DNA of 64,000 bases from Methanocorpusculum sp. (lineage in GTDB: Archaea > Halobacteriota > Methanomicrobia > Methanomicrobiales > Methanocorpusculaceae), in the NCBI GenBank assembly GCA_017399555.1, contig JAFQBW010000035.1:24795-88794 (forward strand), written 5' to 3'. The translations under genes and the position numbers were made by a program. Of the stretch, positions 17,111 to 25,391 are shown piece after piece; positions within the stretch are counted from its first letter, which is position 1, and every line of letters starts with the position of its first letter. Below the pieces are notes generated by a model. The model was given only the letters and a program-made list of their open reading frames with translations, searched no databases and was not told the origin of the DNA.

Positions 17111-17830
17111 ATGGACAAGGCATCGCTCTTCATCCGTGAATGTAAATTCAGCTTCGATGCTGTTCCGGCAGATTCCTATCTGCACAGCATCAAGGCTCTC
17201 CGTTCTCTGGAAAAACTCACATTTGAAAACCCGGTAACATTCTTTGTCGGCGAGAATGGTTCTGGAAAATCCACCCTGATTGAAAGCCTGGCTGTCGCAT
17301 ACGGATTCAATGCAGAGGGAGGCACACTCAATTACCATTTCAGTACCTATGCTGAAGATTACGCCTTGGCATCTGCGTCACACATTGTAAAAGGCATTCA
17401 CCGCCCGCAGGCAGGATATTTCTTCCGCGCGGAGAGTTTCTTCAACGTCGCAACAGCCGCCGAAAGATACGGCAAAAAGTACGGAGGAAAACTTCTGCAC
17501 CGGCAGTCGCACGGAGAAAGTTTTCTCTCCTTCTTTCAGGAATTTTCTTCCCGCCGCGGAATCTATCTCATGGACGAGCCGGAAGCCGCACTCTCTCCGC
17601 AGAGACAGTTAACCCTCCTGCTGATAATTGCCGAAATGGCAAAGACCGGCTCGCAGTTTATTATTGCAACACACTCTCCGATTCTTCTGGGTCTGCCGGG
17701 AGCAGACATCATCAAAATCTCTGAGACAGGACTTTCTCCCTGCAGGTATGAAGATACCGAAAGCTATCAGCTGACCAAAATGGTTCTGGAAAACCGGGAG
17801 CGCCTGTTCTCCAAACTCTTTGACGAATAA
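17111..17830 (+). CDS. AAA/ABC-type ATPase (COG3910-like)
   Basis: 239 residues. Walker A is G47-E-N-G-S-G-K53-S-T55, Walker B is IYLMDEPEAAL with D155 and E156, and SHGE at 133-136 occupies the place of the ABC signature. ATHSPILL near residue 196 gives the switch His. There is no membrane span, so it is a soluble ATPase of the kind annotated as predicted ATPase, distantly related to SMC/RecF-type heads. Partner unknown. It follows the FMN-binding protein gene within two bases. Confidence 0.85.
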   Translation: MDKASLFIRECKFSFDAVPADSYLHSIKALRSLEKLTFENPVTFFVGENGSGKSTLIESLAVAYGFNAEGGTLNYHFSTYAEDYALASASHIVKGIHRPQAGYFFRAESFFNVATAAERYGKKYGGKLLHRQSHGESFLSFFQEFSSRRGIYLMDEPEAALSPQRQLTLLLIIAEMAKTGSQFIIATHSPILLGLPGADIIKISETGLSPCRYEDTESYQLTKMVLENRERLFSKLFDE

Positions 17831-17907
17831 CTTTTTCCGCATCGCAGAAACGCAGGCGGAAGAAAACCCTTTCATACCTCAGACACTAATACTTCCTCAT
17901 AAGTATC

Positions 17908-19245
17908 ATGGACAAAGTACGATATTACGATATCCGCTGTGTAAACGGAGATACCACCTCAATTCAGATAGAAAACGGCTCTGTGGAGAATGCCGGCTCT
18001 TCCTACTACGGGAAAGCATTAATCCGCGTCCTTGGAGAAAACGGCTGGGGATACTGCTGTGTGTCTCCCTTCGACATGGACGATGCAAAGGCAAAAGAAG
18101 CGGCAATCGAAAAAGCCGCACGTTCTGCACGACGGGCAACGGTCAAAGCAGACATCGCCGATGTTCCCTATGGAACTCCGCGGTCATGGAACGCCTCGGC
18201 AAAAGAACAAGCTGAACGTCCGCTGGAAGAGAAAGCGGCAGACCTTCTTCTGCTGGAAAAAGCCGCGCGGATTGATGAAATTGCCGCAACATCCGCACGC
18301 TACGCAGAACAGTACCAGACAGTATACTTCGAGGACTGCAACGGCTACGAAGCAGAATCCTCTGTCTGCAGAACACTGTTTACCGTCAGCTCCGTTGCTG
18401 TCCGCGGTGCAGATATGCAGATGAACTATGAACAGGAAGCTGTTGTCGGCCCGCTGAGAATTACCGACTACATCAAAAAAGGAGAACTCTGTTCAAAGAC
18501 CGCCGTGGATTTGCTGTCCGCGTCTGCTGTTCCGGGAGGAAAAATGCCTGCTGTCCTTGACCCGGCAATCGGCGGAGTCTTCGCGCATGAAGCAGTCGGA
18601 CATGCAAGCGAGGGAGACCAGATTCGAGACGGCGTCTCCGTTCTCGGCGATAAACTGGGAATGCAGGTCGGCTCAAAGCTGGTTACCATCATAGACGACC
18701 CATCCATGCACGGATACGGCTACGAGCCGTTCGATGCAGAGGGAGTCGCGGCAGGGCCTGTGGAACTCATCAAAAACGGTGTGGTAAACAAATTCATGCA
18801 CTCCCGCGAAACACTGGCGGCAGTAGGTCTCGATACAGGCGAGGCCGGACATGCCAGAGCTGAGCCGGGAATGAATCCGTTAGTTCGCATGAGCAACACC
18901 TACATCAAAGAAGGCGATGCCTCCTATGAGGAGATTCTGGAAACCTGCAGAAACGGTGTTCTGCTGATTGGTTCCCGCGGAGGACAGGTTGACCCGGGAC
19001 GCGGAGTGTTCCAGTTCAATGCAAAGTACGGATATGTTATCGAAAACGGCGAGACGGCACAGATGCTGCGCGATGTCTCCTTATCCGGCGATATCTTATC
19101 GGTTCTCCACAACATCGCATTATGCGGCAAAGAACGCAGAATGTCTTCGGGTATGTGCGGAAAAGGTCAGGCTGTTCCGGTCTCAGACGGAGCGCCGCAT
19201 GTGTATCTGACGGAAGCAACGGTTGGAGGGGCAGGAAATGACTGA
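17908..19245 (+). CDS. tldD: TldD family metalloprotease
   Basis: 445 residues, normal for TldD. The zinc motif is HEAVGH at about residue 227 within FAHEAVGHASEGD, the TldD form of HExxxH. TldD forms a heterodimer with PmbA (TldE) that degrades unfolded peptides; bacterial pairs also process microcin B17. The next gene (pmbA) overlaps its end by eight bases and uses a GGAGGGG RBS inside tldD, so the two are translated together. Confidence 0.95.
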   Translation: MDKVRYYDIRCVNGDTTSIQIENGSVENAGSSYYGKALIRVLGENGWGYCCVSPFDMDDAKAKEAAIEKAARSARRATVKADIADVPYGTPRSWNASAKEQAERPLEEKAADLLLLEKAARIDEIAATSARYAEQYQTVYFEDCNGYEAESSVCRTLFTVSSVAVRGADMQMNYEQEAVVGPLRITDYIKKGELCSKTAVDLLSASAVPGGKMPAVLDPAIGGVFAHEAVGHASEGDQIRDGVSVLGDKLGMQVGSKLVTIIDDPSMHGYGYEPFDAEGVAAGPVELIKNGVVNKFMHSRETLAAVGLDTGEAGHARAEPGMNPLVRMSNTYIKEGDASYEEILETCRNGVLLIGSRGGQVDPGRGVFQFNAKYGYVIENGETAQMLRDVSLSGDILSVLHNIALCGKERRMSSGMCGKGQAVPVSDGAPHVYLTEATVGGAGND

Positions 19246-20527
19246 TATTGATATTGACGCAATCCTCAGGAGAGGTGCATCCCTCGCAGATGAAGTCGAG
19301 GTCTATGTTTCCCGGTATGAGGATTTATCCCTGGAACAGCGGCAGATGGCAGTATCCTCCGTCTTTGAACACGCAGGACAGAACATCTACATCCGTGTGG
19401 TAAAGGACGGAAGAATCGGTGTCTCCGCAACGTCTGACCCGACCAGAATTGACGACTGCATGAAAGCGGCGGTCTCCTCGGCAAATCTCTCAGAGCAGAT
19501 TACCGGATGGGAAGGACTTCCGCAGAAAGCAGACATTCCGGCCGGAAAAGAACCCTTTGACGAGACGCTGGAAATCTCCGCAGATGCCGCGGCAGAGTAT
19601 CTGTCCCGCATGAATGCCGGAGCAGAAAAGTATCCGGAGGCACGGGTTGTTACTGCAGGCGTTACTCTGATGAAGGGTTCCTCCGTTCTGGCAAACAGCA
19701 ACGGCGTCTGGCTTGAGCGGAAGTTCTCCGACATCTCGGTGGGAATTGATGCAATCTGTGAGGGGTCGACCGGATACGACAGTGACTCAGCCCCGTTTGC
19801 CTCCCGGATTAATCCGGAAAAGGTCGGTGAACAAACGGCATTCTTTGCCTCTGCCTCCCGCAACGGAGAGATGATTGAGTCGAAGAAGTATGATGTGGTC
19901 TTCTCGGAAAATGTTGTGGACTCGCTGGTCTTTGAACTGTTTACCGATGCAGTAAACGGAAGAAATGTCCTGACCGGAAAATCCATCTATGCAAACTCCC
20001 TTGGAGAAACGGTTGCAAACCCGAAGGTCTCGCTTACTGATTCCCCGATGGAGGAGAGAGGAGATTCCTGGAGACGGTTTGATACCGAAGGAACGCCGAC
20101 AAAAACACAGGATATCGTAAAAGACGGTGTCTTAACATCATTCCTCTATGATGCAAAGACGGCAGCACAGGCAGGAAGTAAAACCACCGGAAATGCCTTA
20201 CGGGCAGGAAACGGTACAACGATTATCAGCCCGCACTGTTTAACCATCTCTGCCCCGACAGAGAATGTGCTGGAAAGACCCTGTCTGTATGTAAAAGAAG
20301 TAATCGGCGCACACACGGCAAACCCGCTGACCGGAGAGTTCTCGGTCGAGGTTGCAAACGCCTTTATTGCAGAAGGCGGCAAACTGCTTCGTCCGGTAAA
20401 GAAGGCAATGCTTGCCGGAAATGTCTTCGATATTCTGAAAGGAGATATCACCATCTCTGAATCAGCAAAAGCATTCAGCGGAGCACTTGTCCCGCAGATG
20501 AGAATCCCGAATCTTCAGGTAATCTGA
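19238..20527 (+). CDS. pmbA: PmbA/TldE family protein
   Basis: 429 residues from the ATG at 19238; an in-frame upstream start at 19223 lies inside tldD and lacks an RBS, while GGAGGGG (19226-19232) precedes 19238. It has the TldD/PmbA fold but no HExxxH, as expected for the non-catalytic partner. The C-terminal half has conserved SLTDSPMEERGDSWRRFDTEG and FLYDAKTAAQAG pieces. It partners TldD encoded just before it. Confidence 0.92.
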   Translation: MTDIDIDAILRRGASLADEVEVYVSRYEDLSLEQRQMAVSSVFEHAGQNIYIRVVKDGRIGVSATSDPTRIDDCMKAAVSSANLSEQITGWEGLPQKADIPAGKEPFDETLEISADAAAEYLSRMNAGAEKYPEARVVTAGVTLMKGSSVLANSNGVWLERKFSDISVGIDAICEGSTGYDSDSAPFASRINPEKVGEQTAFFASASRNGEMIESKKYDVVFSENVVDSLVFELFTDAVNGRNVLTGKSIYANSLGETVANPKVSLTDSPMEERGDSWRRFDTEGTPTKTQDIVKDGVLTSFLYDAKTAAQAGSKTTGNALRAGNGTTIISPHCLTISAPTENVLERPCLYVKEVIGAHTANPLTGEFSVEVANAFIAEGGKLLRPVKKAMLAGNVFDILKGDITISESAKAFSGALVPQMRIPNLQVI

Positions 20528-20570
20528 AGATTTCAAACTTTTTTCAAAAAAGATATTGAAGAGGTCTCTG

Positions 20571-20849
20571 TTAGCCGCCGGATACCGGAGGATAGAGAAC
20601 AATTTCGTCTCCGTCTTCCAGAGGCAGTTCTGCTGCATCTTCTGCGTCAATCCGCTCACGGTTGTACATGAGGACAACATGTCCTTTCAGTTCCCCGTTT
20701 TCGAAGAGTTCAGCCTCCGCAGACGGAACGGTTTTTGCAAACTGCATCAGGGCATCAGCAGCCGTACTTCCGGCAGGGACGTCCAGCGGCGTTTCCGCAC
20801 CGAAGAGTTCGCGGAATTTTGCAAACGCGCGAATCGTGACAACAGTCAT
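20571..20849 (-). CDS. MoaD/ThiS-like ubiquitin-fold sulfur carrier
   Basis: 92 residues, a beta-grasp protein ending in PPVSGG; the terminal Gly-Gly is the part adenylated and thiocarboxylated in MoaD, ThiS and archaeal SAMPs. The middle has DGDEIVLYPPVSGG, typical of MoaD. It could serve molybdopterin (or tungstopterin) synthesis, needed by formylmethanofuran dehydrogenase, or protein tagging. It lies two bases after the FKBP gene at 20852-21280 and is probably in its transcript. The 43 bases to the pmbA end are T/A rich. Confidence 0.85.
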   Translation of the reverse strand: MTVVTIRAFAKFRELFGAETPLDVPAGSTAADALMQFAKTVPSAEAELFENGELKGHVVLMYNRERIDAEDAAELPLEDGDEIVLYPPVSGG

Positions 20850-20851
20850 AG

Positions 20852-21280
20852 TTATGCAACGATTTCTGCAATCGTAATCGTGAACACCAGGTCTTTTCCG
20901 GCAAGTTCGTGGTTTGCATCGATTCTGACGATTTCCTCGTCAATCTTGGTGATGGTGACCGGAATCTGCATTCCGTCGCCTAACTGAATCATCAGCTTGT
21001 CGCCGACTTCTGCAACAAAGTCTGCACCAAACTCTTTGCGGGGGATGTCAACGGTCATATCTTCAGTTCTCGGACCGTATGCTTCTTCTGCCGGGATAGT
21101 GACCGTCTTTGTCTCGCCGACTTCCATATCAAGAACAGCTGCATCGAATCCCGGAACAACCATGCCGGAGCCGACTTTGAATTCAAGCGGGGCTTTTCCT
21201 TCGGAGGAGTCGAACTGCGTTCCGTCAGTCAGTTTTCCGGTATAGTGAACGCGAATGGTATCGCCTTTTTTCACAGACAT
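20852..21280 (-). CDS. FKBP-type peptidyl-prolyl isomerase, short SlyD-like form
   Basis: 142 residues. The N-terminal FKBP part has VHYTGKLTDGTQFDSS and FKVGSGMVVPGFD (about 13-46), followed by AYGPRTEDM, an IF-type insert, then NHELAGKDLVFTI (about 122-134). It lacks the His-rich tail of bacterial SlyD. No signal peptide, so cytoplasmic. Its upstream neighbour is a lipoprotein version of the same fold, separated by 39 bases, which suggests a gene duplication. Confidence 0.92.
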   Translation of the reverse strand: MSVKKGDTIRVHYTGKLTDGTQFDSSEGKAPLEFKVGSGMVVPGFDAAVLDMEVGETKTVTIPAEEAYGPRTEDMTVDIPRKEFGADFVAEVGDKLMIQLGDGMQIPVTITKIDEEIVRIDANHELAGKDLVFTITIAEIVA

Positions 21281-21319
21281 GATTATGATGTGTGCTGTTG
21301 GAAGATAAGTTCCTTTGCG

Positions 21320-21835
21320 TCAGGCAATTGAATCAAGGGTTATGGTAAACGTCAGATACTCGCCGGCAAGGTCAGAACCGGTCAGCGCATAAAAGACGGT
21401 GTCACCTTCAACAGAAAGAATCTTGATGTAGGCAAGCTGATATCCCGTGCCGGTGTTTACGGTAACGCGGAAGGAATCACCTTCTGACACACTCTGACCA
21501 ACCTTTGCTTCCAGCTCTGCTGCAGGCATCTCCTGAATCATGTCATCAGTGATTTCCCCGTATGCTTCTGCCGGAGAGAGGGTTACGGTTTTTGTTTCCC
21601 CGACCGCCATGCCATTTACGGCTTTGTCAAAGCCGGAAATCATCTGCCCGCTGCCGACGACAAATTCAAGCGGTGTTTTTCCGACATTGGATTCCCGAAC
21701 TGTTCCATCTTCCAGCGTGAGCGTGTAATAGACAGAGACGGTGTCTCCTGCTTCTGCTGTGTCAGCAGAGATACAGCCGGCAGTGAGGATTACTGCCGCC
21801 AGAAGGAAAACTGCTCCAAGGCATTTTCGTATCAT
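21320..21835 (-). CDS. FKBP-type isomerase, predicted lipoprotein
   Basis: 171 residues. A signal peptide ends in a lipobox-like LTAGC (Cys at about 21), so the protein is probably anchored outside the membrane through the Cys. The FKBP domain begins at about 28 (DTVSVYYTLTLEDGTVRES, FVVGSGQMISGFDKAV) and ends in LAGEYLTFTITL. This would be an extracytoplasmic folding helper for secreted proteins such as the surface proteins of this window. It is a likely duplicate of the cytoplasmic FKBP downstream. Confidence 0.88.
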   Translation of the reverse strand: MIRKCLGAVFLLAAVILTAGCISADTAEAGDTVSVYYTLTLEDGTVRESNVGKTPLEFVVGSGQMISGFDKAVNGMAVGETKTVTLSPAEAYGEITDDMIQEMPAAELEAKVGQSVSEGDSFRVTVNTGTGYQLAYIKILSVEGDTVFYALTGSDLAGEYLTFTITLDSIA

Positions 21836-21869
21836 ACCTCATGTATTGGGCGTTGCAGAAGATAAGGGT

Positions 21870-22074
21870 TCAGCCAATGAGATAACCCAATATTGACCAC
21901 CCGTATGCCCGTGACGCCTGGATGGGCATGATGCGGATAAATCCGCAGCAGCCCAACAACTCAGCCAATGAGATAACCCAATATTGACCACCCGTATGCC
22001 CGTGACGCCTGGATGGGCATGATGCGGATAAATCCGCAGCAGCCCAATAACTCAGCCAATGAGATAACCCTATA
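21870..22074. repeat. 91-bp tandem repeat, two full copies and a partial third
   Basis: Units start at 21870 and 21961, each beginning TCAGCCAATGAGATAACCC; a third partial copy starts at 22052 and runs into the ilvE promoter. The two full units differ at one base (AACAAC against AATAAC at the end). Each unit has a hairpin TGCGGAT-AA-ATCCGCA and another pair ATGCCC/GGGCAT. The unit length is not a multiple of three, so the open frame across it on the minus strand is not a gene. It fills the space between the divergent lipoprotein FKBP and ilvE genes. Confidence 0.9.
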
Positions 22075-22094
22075 TTCCTCAACAGCGAATATAG
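22070..22094 (+). promoter_or_regulatory. Inverted repeat before ilvE start
   Basis: CTATATTC (22070-22077) and GAATATAG (22087-22094) are perfect eight-base inverted repeats nine bases apart, ending five bases before the ATG at 22100. They may be a TATA-like promoter with an operator, or a leader hairpin that covers the start. The left half lies at the edge of the partial third 91-bp repeat. Confidence 0.5.
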
Positions 22095-22099
22095 AATAC

Positions 22100-22960
22100 A
22101 TGTTAGTTTACGTCAACGGAAATTTTGTACCGGAAGATGAGGCAACCGTGTCGGTTTTCGACCACGGCTTCCTGTACGGTGACGGTGTTTTCGAGGGAAT
22201 CCGCGCATACAATGGAAAAGTCTTCAGACTCAAAGAGCACGTGGACCGCCTCTTTGACTCTGCAAAGGCAATCGACTTAGAGCCGGGAATCACCCGTGAT
22301 GAGATGGCAGAGATTATCAAGGAGACCTTAAGAAAGAACAACCTCCAGAACGCATACATCCGCCCAATCATCTCCCGCGGTAAGGGAACCATGGGACTTG
22401 ACCCGAGAAAGTGCGAGAAGCCGAGCATCATCTGTGCCGCATCCGAGTGGGGCGCAATGTACGGTGACCTCTACGACACCGGAATGACCGCAGTTACTGT
22501 TTGTGTCAGAAGAAACACCCCGGACTCCCTCCCTCCGAACATCAAATCCCTCAACTACTTAAACAACATCTTAGGAAAGATTGAGGCAAACTACAAGGGC
22601 GGAGACGAAGCAATCTTCCTCGACAGAACCGGAAAACTCGCAGAAGGTTCCGGCGACAACATCTACTTAATCAAAGACGGAGTCCTCTACACCCCGCCGA
22701 CCATCAACAACCTCAAGGGAATTACCCGCCTGGTTCTCTTAGGCCTTGCAGAAAAGCTCGGCATCAAAGTCGAAATCTGCGAACTTGGTCTCTTCGACCT
22801 CTACACTGCAGACGAAGTTATCGTCTCAGGAACTGCAGCAGAACTCTGTGCAATCGTCAAAATTGACGGCAGAGCAATCGGCACCGGTGTCCCGGGTCCG
22901 GTCTACAAGAAGCTCCTTGCAGACTTCCAGGAAGAGACCAAAATCGGCGACGCTTACTAA
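22100..22960 (+). CDS. ilvE: Branched-chain amino acid aminotransferase
   Basis: 286 residues from the ATG at 22100; a longer in-frame start runs back into the tandem repeat and is rejected. Fold-type IV PLP enzyme: [25 protein letters not shown] (about 20-44) and the PLP Lys within [11 protein letters not shown] (about 150). It transfers amino groups in the last step of leucine, isoleucine and valine synthesis. A T-run after the stop (22981-22992) can serve as terminator. Convergent with the ATP synthase operon across a palindromic element. Confidence 0.93.
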   Translation: MLVYVNGNFVPEDEATVSVFDHGFLYGDGVFEGIRAYNGKVFRLKEHVDRLFDSAKAIDLEPGITRDEMAEIIKETLRKNNLQNAYIRPIISRGKGTMGLDPRKCEKPSIICAASEWGAMYGDLYDTGMTAVTVCVRRNTPDSLPPNIKSLNYLNNILGKIEANYKGGDEAIFLDRTGKLAEGSGDNIYLIKDGVLYTPPTINNLKGITRLVLLGLAEKLGIKVEICELGLFDLYTADEVIVSGTAAELCAIVKIDGRAIGTGVPGPVYKKLLADFQEETKIGDAY

Positions 22961-23010
22961 AAGCGGCTGATTTCAATATTCTTTTTTTTTTAATACAGAA
23001 CATAGGAAAA

Positions 23011-23242
23011 GCAATGCGATAGCATTGCGTAACAGAAAACGAGCGATTAGCGAAGTTTTCGACACGATTTTGTCTTTATTTATCTCTTCAATTCGCGTAG
23101 ATTCGCGTGTTTGTACTTACAACCCGCAGCTATGAGGAAAGAACACGCGAATTTACACGAATAGAAATATTAGAATTAGATAATGTACTATCGAAAACTT
23201 CGCTAATCGCTCGTTTTCTGTTACGCTGTACTATCGTACAGC
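23011..23242. repeat. Palindromic element with 36-bp inverted repeat arms and flanking hairpins
   Basis: Perfect 36-bp arms lie at 23027-23062 and 23191-23226. Inside is a second inverted pair, ATTCGCGTGTT (23101-23111) and AACACGCGAAT (23142-23152). Just outside each arm is a seven-base-pair hairpin: GCAATGC-GATA-GCATTGC (23011-23028) and GCTGTAC-TATC-GTACAGC (23225-23242). The loops are complementary and the stems differ by compensating changes. No protein frame is supported. This fills most of the 398-base gap between ilvE and ahaD; it could be a non-autonomous mobile element or a structured intergenic repeat. Confidence 0.85.
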
Positions 23243-23290
23243 TTTACGCAAATCAAAAAACAGCAGAAAGATACTAAAAGAGAGGCCCGG

Positions 23291-23334
23291 GTTGGGACTC
23301 TACATAATAGAGCCCCCTGAGGTTCCAAGCCAAC
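23291..23334 (-). other. Possible structured RNA downstream of ahaD
   Basis: On the minus strand GTTGG (23334-23330) can pair with CCAAC (23295-23291), and inside this CTCTA (23312-23308) pairs with TAGAG (23302-23298) around a five-base loop, with GGG/CCC next to it. It lies after the ATP synthase operon and next to a hairpin at its stop codon. It may be the 3' untranslated part of that operon or a small RNA; evidence is limited to base pairing. Confidence 0.3.
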
Positions 23335-23340
23335 TCTGCG

Positions 23341-23360
23341 AAATACACCTTAGTGTATTT
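23341..23360 (-). terminator. Hairpin at the end of the ATP synthase operon
   Basis: AAATACAC (23341-23348) and GTGTATTT (23353-23360) form a perfect eight-base-pair stem with a four-base loop, overlapping the ahaD stop codon. It has no long T-run on the minus strand, so it may protect or process the 3' end rather than end transcription by itself. Confidence 0.5.
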
Positions 23361-24006
23361 ATGCAGTCTCTGCTGCTTCCTTTGCAGCAGACTTGCCCTT
23401 CGTTCTCTTCAGACGGGTGAGTTCTTCTCTCTCCATCTCATCTAAACGCATCTTAATAAAGTTGCGTGCCTCAACCTGCTCCGGAATAACTTTGAACTCC
23501 AGGGCATTCACACGGCGCTTGGTTCCTTCAATCTCATCTAAGAGACGCTTCATCGTCGTTTCCAGTTCAGCGGAGAGAATAATACACTCCACTAAATCCT
23601 CGAATGCTTCTGCAGCCTCATCGATTGCGGCAGACGTTCCAATAACACCATAACCGCGCTCGTTTAAGGACTTCTTCACACTCTTCGACTCAATCTTCGG
23701 AACAACCACTCCCATAATGTTCTTGCTCTTTAAGTCAATCTCCGGGTTCTCGGATGCAGCCATAGCTGCAGCCTTGACACCGATAGTACCCTCGACAGTT
23801 TCTGCAATTGCAATCATTTCCTGTGCACGGGCATACTTCTCAGCAAGCTCATTCTTGAGATCCTTAGCTTCCGCTAATACCTTGAAGAACTCAAGGATCA
23901 GTCCGTCGCGCTTCATTTTCAGAAGCTTATATCCTCGCTCGGACAGCTTAATACGCTTTTTCAGCGCGATAAGTTCAGAACGGGTCGGCTTCACATTAAG
24001 CGCCAT
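23359..24006 (-). CDS. ahaD: A-type ATP synthase subunit D
   Basis: 215 residues, the central-stalk subunit D that with F forms the rotor axle. The start VKPTRSELIALKKRIKLSERGYKLLKMKRD is the conserved N-terminal helix and the C-terminal part returns as a long helix, giving the coiled-coil hairpin. An Ala/Lys tail ends the chain. It is the last gene of the operon H-I-K-E-C-F-A-B-D; no subunit G gene follows. It starts six bases after ahaB. Confidence 0.95.
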   Translation of the reverse strand: MALNVKPTRSELIALKKRIKLSERGYKLLKMKRDGLILEFFKVLAEAKDLKNELAEKYARAQEMIAIAETVEGTIGVKAAAMAASENPEIDLKSKNIMGVVVPKIESKSVKKSLNERGYGVIGTSAAIDEAAEAFEDLVECIILSAELETTMKRLLDEIEGTKRRVNALEFKVIPEQVEARNFIKMRLDEMEREELTRLKRTKGKSAAKEAAETA

Positions 24007-24012
24007 AGACGA

Positions 24013-25389
24013 TCACTTCCGGTATTTCGGGTGGTAGGCCTTAATCAGGTCACGGTCGATACGCTTCTCAAGTTCAGATTCCGGCAGTGCCTGGAACATG
24101 TCCCAGCCTAAGTCAAGAGTCTGGGCAATGGATCTGTCCTCGTCTGCGCCCTGACGGACGAAGCGGTTCTCGAACGTGTCTGCGAACTCTAAGAACTTCT
24201 GGTCACGCTCAGAGAGTGCATCCTTACCGACGATGGCCACAAGACCACGGAGATCGACACCTTCTGCGTAACCGGAGTAGAGCATATCGGAGACCTTCTT
24301 GTGGTCGTCACGGGTTAAGCCCTTACCGATACCAAGGTTCATCAGACGGGATAAGGACGGAAGAACGTTGATTGGCGGGTAGATACCCTTACGGTGAAGT
24401 TCTGGGGAAATAACGATCTGACCCTCAGTAATGTAACCGGTTAAGTCCGGAATCGGGTGAGTAATATCGTCTCCCGGCATGGTTAAGATTGGAATCTGGG
24501 TAACAGATCCTTTCAGACCCTTAATGACACCTGCACGCTCGTAGATTTCTGCAAGGTCAGTGTACATGTAACCTGGGTAACCGCGACGTCCCGGAACCTC
24601 TTCACGTGCTGCACCAATCTGTCTGAGTGCTTCACAGTAGTTGGTCATATCGGTTAAGATAACCAGAACGTGGTATCCAAGCTCATATGCAAGGTACTCT
24701 GCAGTGGTCAGTGCGAGACGCGGAGTAACGGTACGCTCGACAGCCGGGTCATCTGCTAAGTTCAGGAACACGACTGCACGCTCAAGTGCACCGGTTCTCT
24801 CGAAGTCAGCCATGTAGGAGTTTGCTTCTTCACGGGTGATACCCATAGCTGCGAAGACTACTGCGAACTCTTCAGTGGATCCCGGAACCTTTGCCTGTCT
24901 TGCGATCTGCAGTGCAATATCGTTGTGCGGCAGACCTGCAGAGGAGAAGATCGGAAGCTTCTGACCACGAACGAGGGTGTTAGTTCCGTCGATGGTGGAG
25001 ATACCGGTCTGGATGAAATCAGACGGGGAACCGCGTGCATACGGGTTAATTGCTGCACCGTTAATCTCGAGGCGCTTCTCCGGAACGATTTCCGGTCCGC
25101 CGTCGATTGGCTTTCCTCCGCCGGATAAGATACGTCCAAGCATAGACTTGGAAACCGGCATCTTGAAGGTCTCACCAAGGAATCTGACACCAGTGTCACG
25201 TCCAAGTCCGGTGGTGGACTCGAAACACTGAACAACGACGAGGTCCTCGGAAGTATCAAGAACCTTACCGCGCTTCATGGTGCCGTCCGGAAGAACAAGA
25301 GAGACCTGTTCTTCGTAGCTGACCGGCTCAGTCTTTTCTACAAAGACAAGCGGACCTGCAATTTTACAGACTGTCTTATATTCTTTCAT
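24013..25389 (-). CDS. ahaB: A-type ATP synthase subunit B
   Basis: 458 residues, the non-catalytic nucleotide-binding subunit of the A1 head. The Walker A site is replaced by [14 protein letters not shown] (about 145-158), as normal for B subunits, and [17 protein letters not shown] and [13 protein letters not shown] follow. Three B subunits alternate with three A subunits. It begins two bases after the ahaA stop. Confidence 0.97.
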   Translation of the reverse strand: MKEYKTVCKIAGPLVFVEKTEPVSYEEQVSLVLPDGTMKRGKVLDTSEDLVVVQCFESTTGLGRDTGVRFLGETFKMPVSKSMLGRILSGGGKPIDGGPEIVPEKRLEINGAAINPYARGSPSDFIQTGISTIDGTNTLVRGQKLPIFSSAGLPHNDIALQIARQAKVPGSTEEFAVVFAAMGITREEANSYMADFERTGALERAVVFLNLADDPAVERTVTPRLALTTAEYLAYELGYHVLVILTDMTNYCEALRQIGAAREEVPGRRGYPGYMYTDLAEIYERAGVIKGLKGSVTQIPILTMPGDDITHPIPDLTGYITEGQIVISPELHRKGIYPPINVLPSLSRLMNLGIGKGLTRDDHKKVSDMLYSGYAEGVDLRGLVAIVGKDALSERDQKFLEFADTFENRFVRQGADEDRSIAQTLDLGWDMFQALPESELEKRIDRDLIKAYHPKYRK

Positions 25390-25391
25390 AT

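Noticed and set aside
20556..20987. Plus-strand frame of 143 codons opposite the MoaD and FKBP genes
   Set aside because: Antisense shadow of two clear genes with family motifs.
21870..22051. Tandem repeat as a CRISPR array
   Set aside because: Two adjacent 91-bp units with no spacers; no cas genes in the window.
21870..22082. Open reading frame of 70 codons on the minus strand across the tandem repeat
   Set aside because: The 91-bp unit is not a multiple of three, so the repeat is read in different frames, and no RBS or conserved protein pattern is present.
22013..22099. Upstream extension of the ilvE frame
   Set aside because: It runs through the tandem repeat and the inverted repeat; IlvE proteins start near the ATG at 22100.
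23011..23242. Palindromic element as an insertion sequence
   Set aside because: No transposase frame lies between the arms; the inner 128 bases are non-coding.
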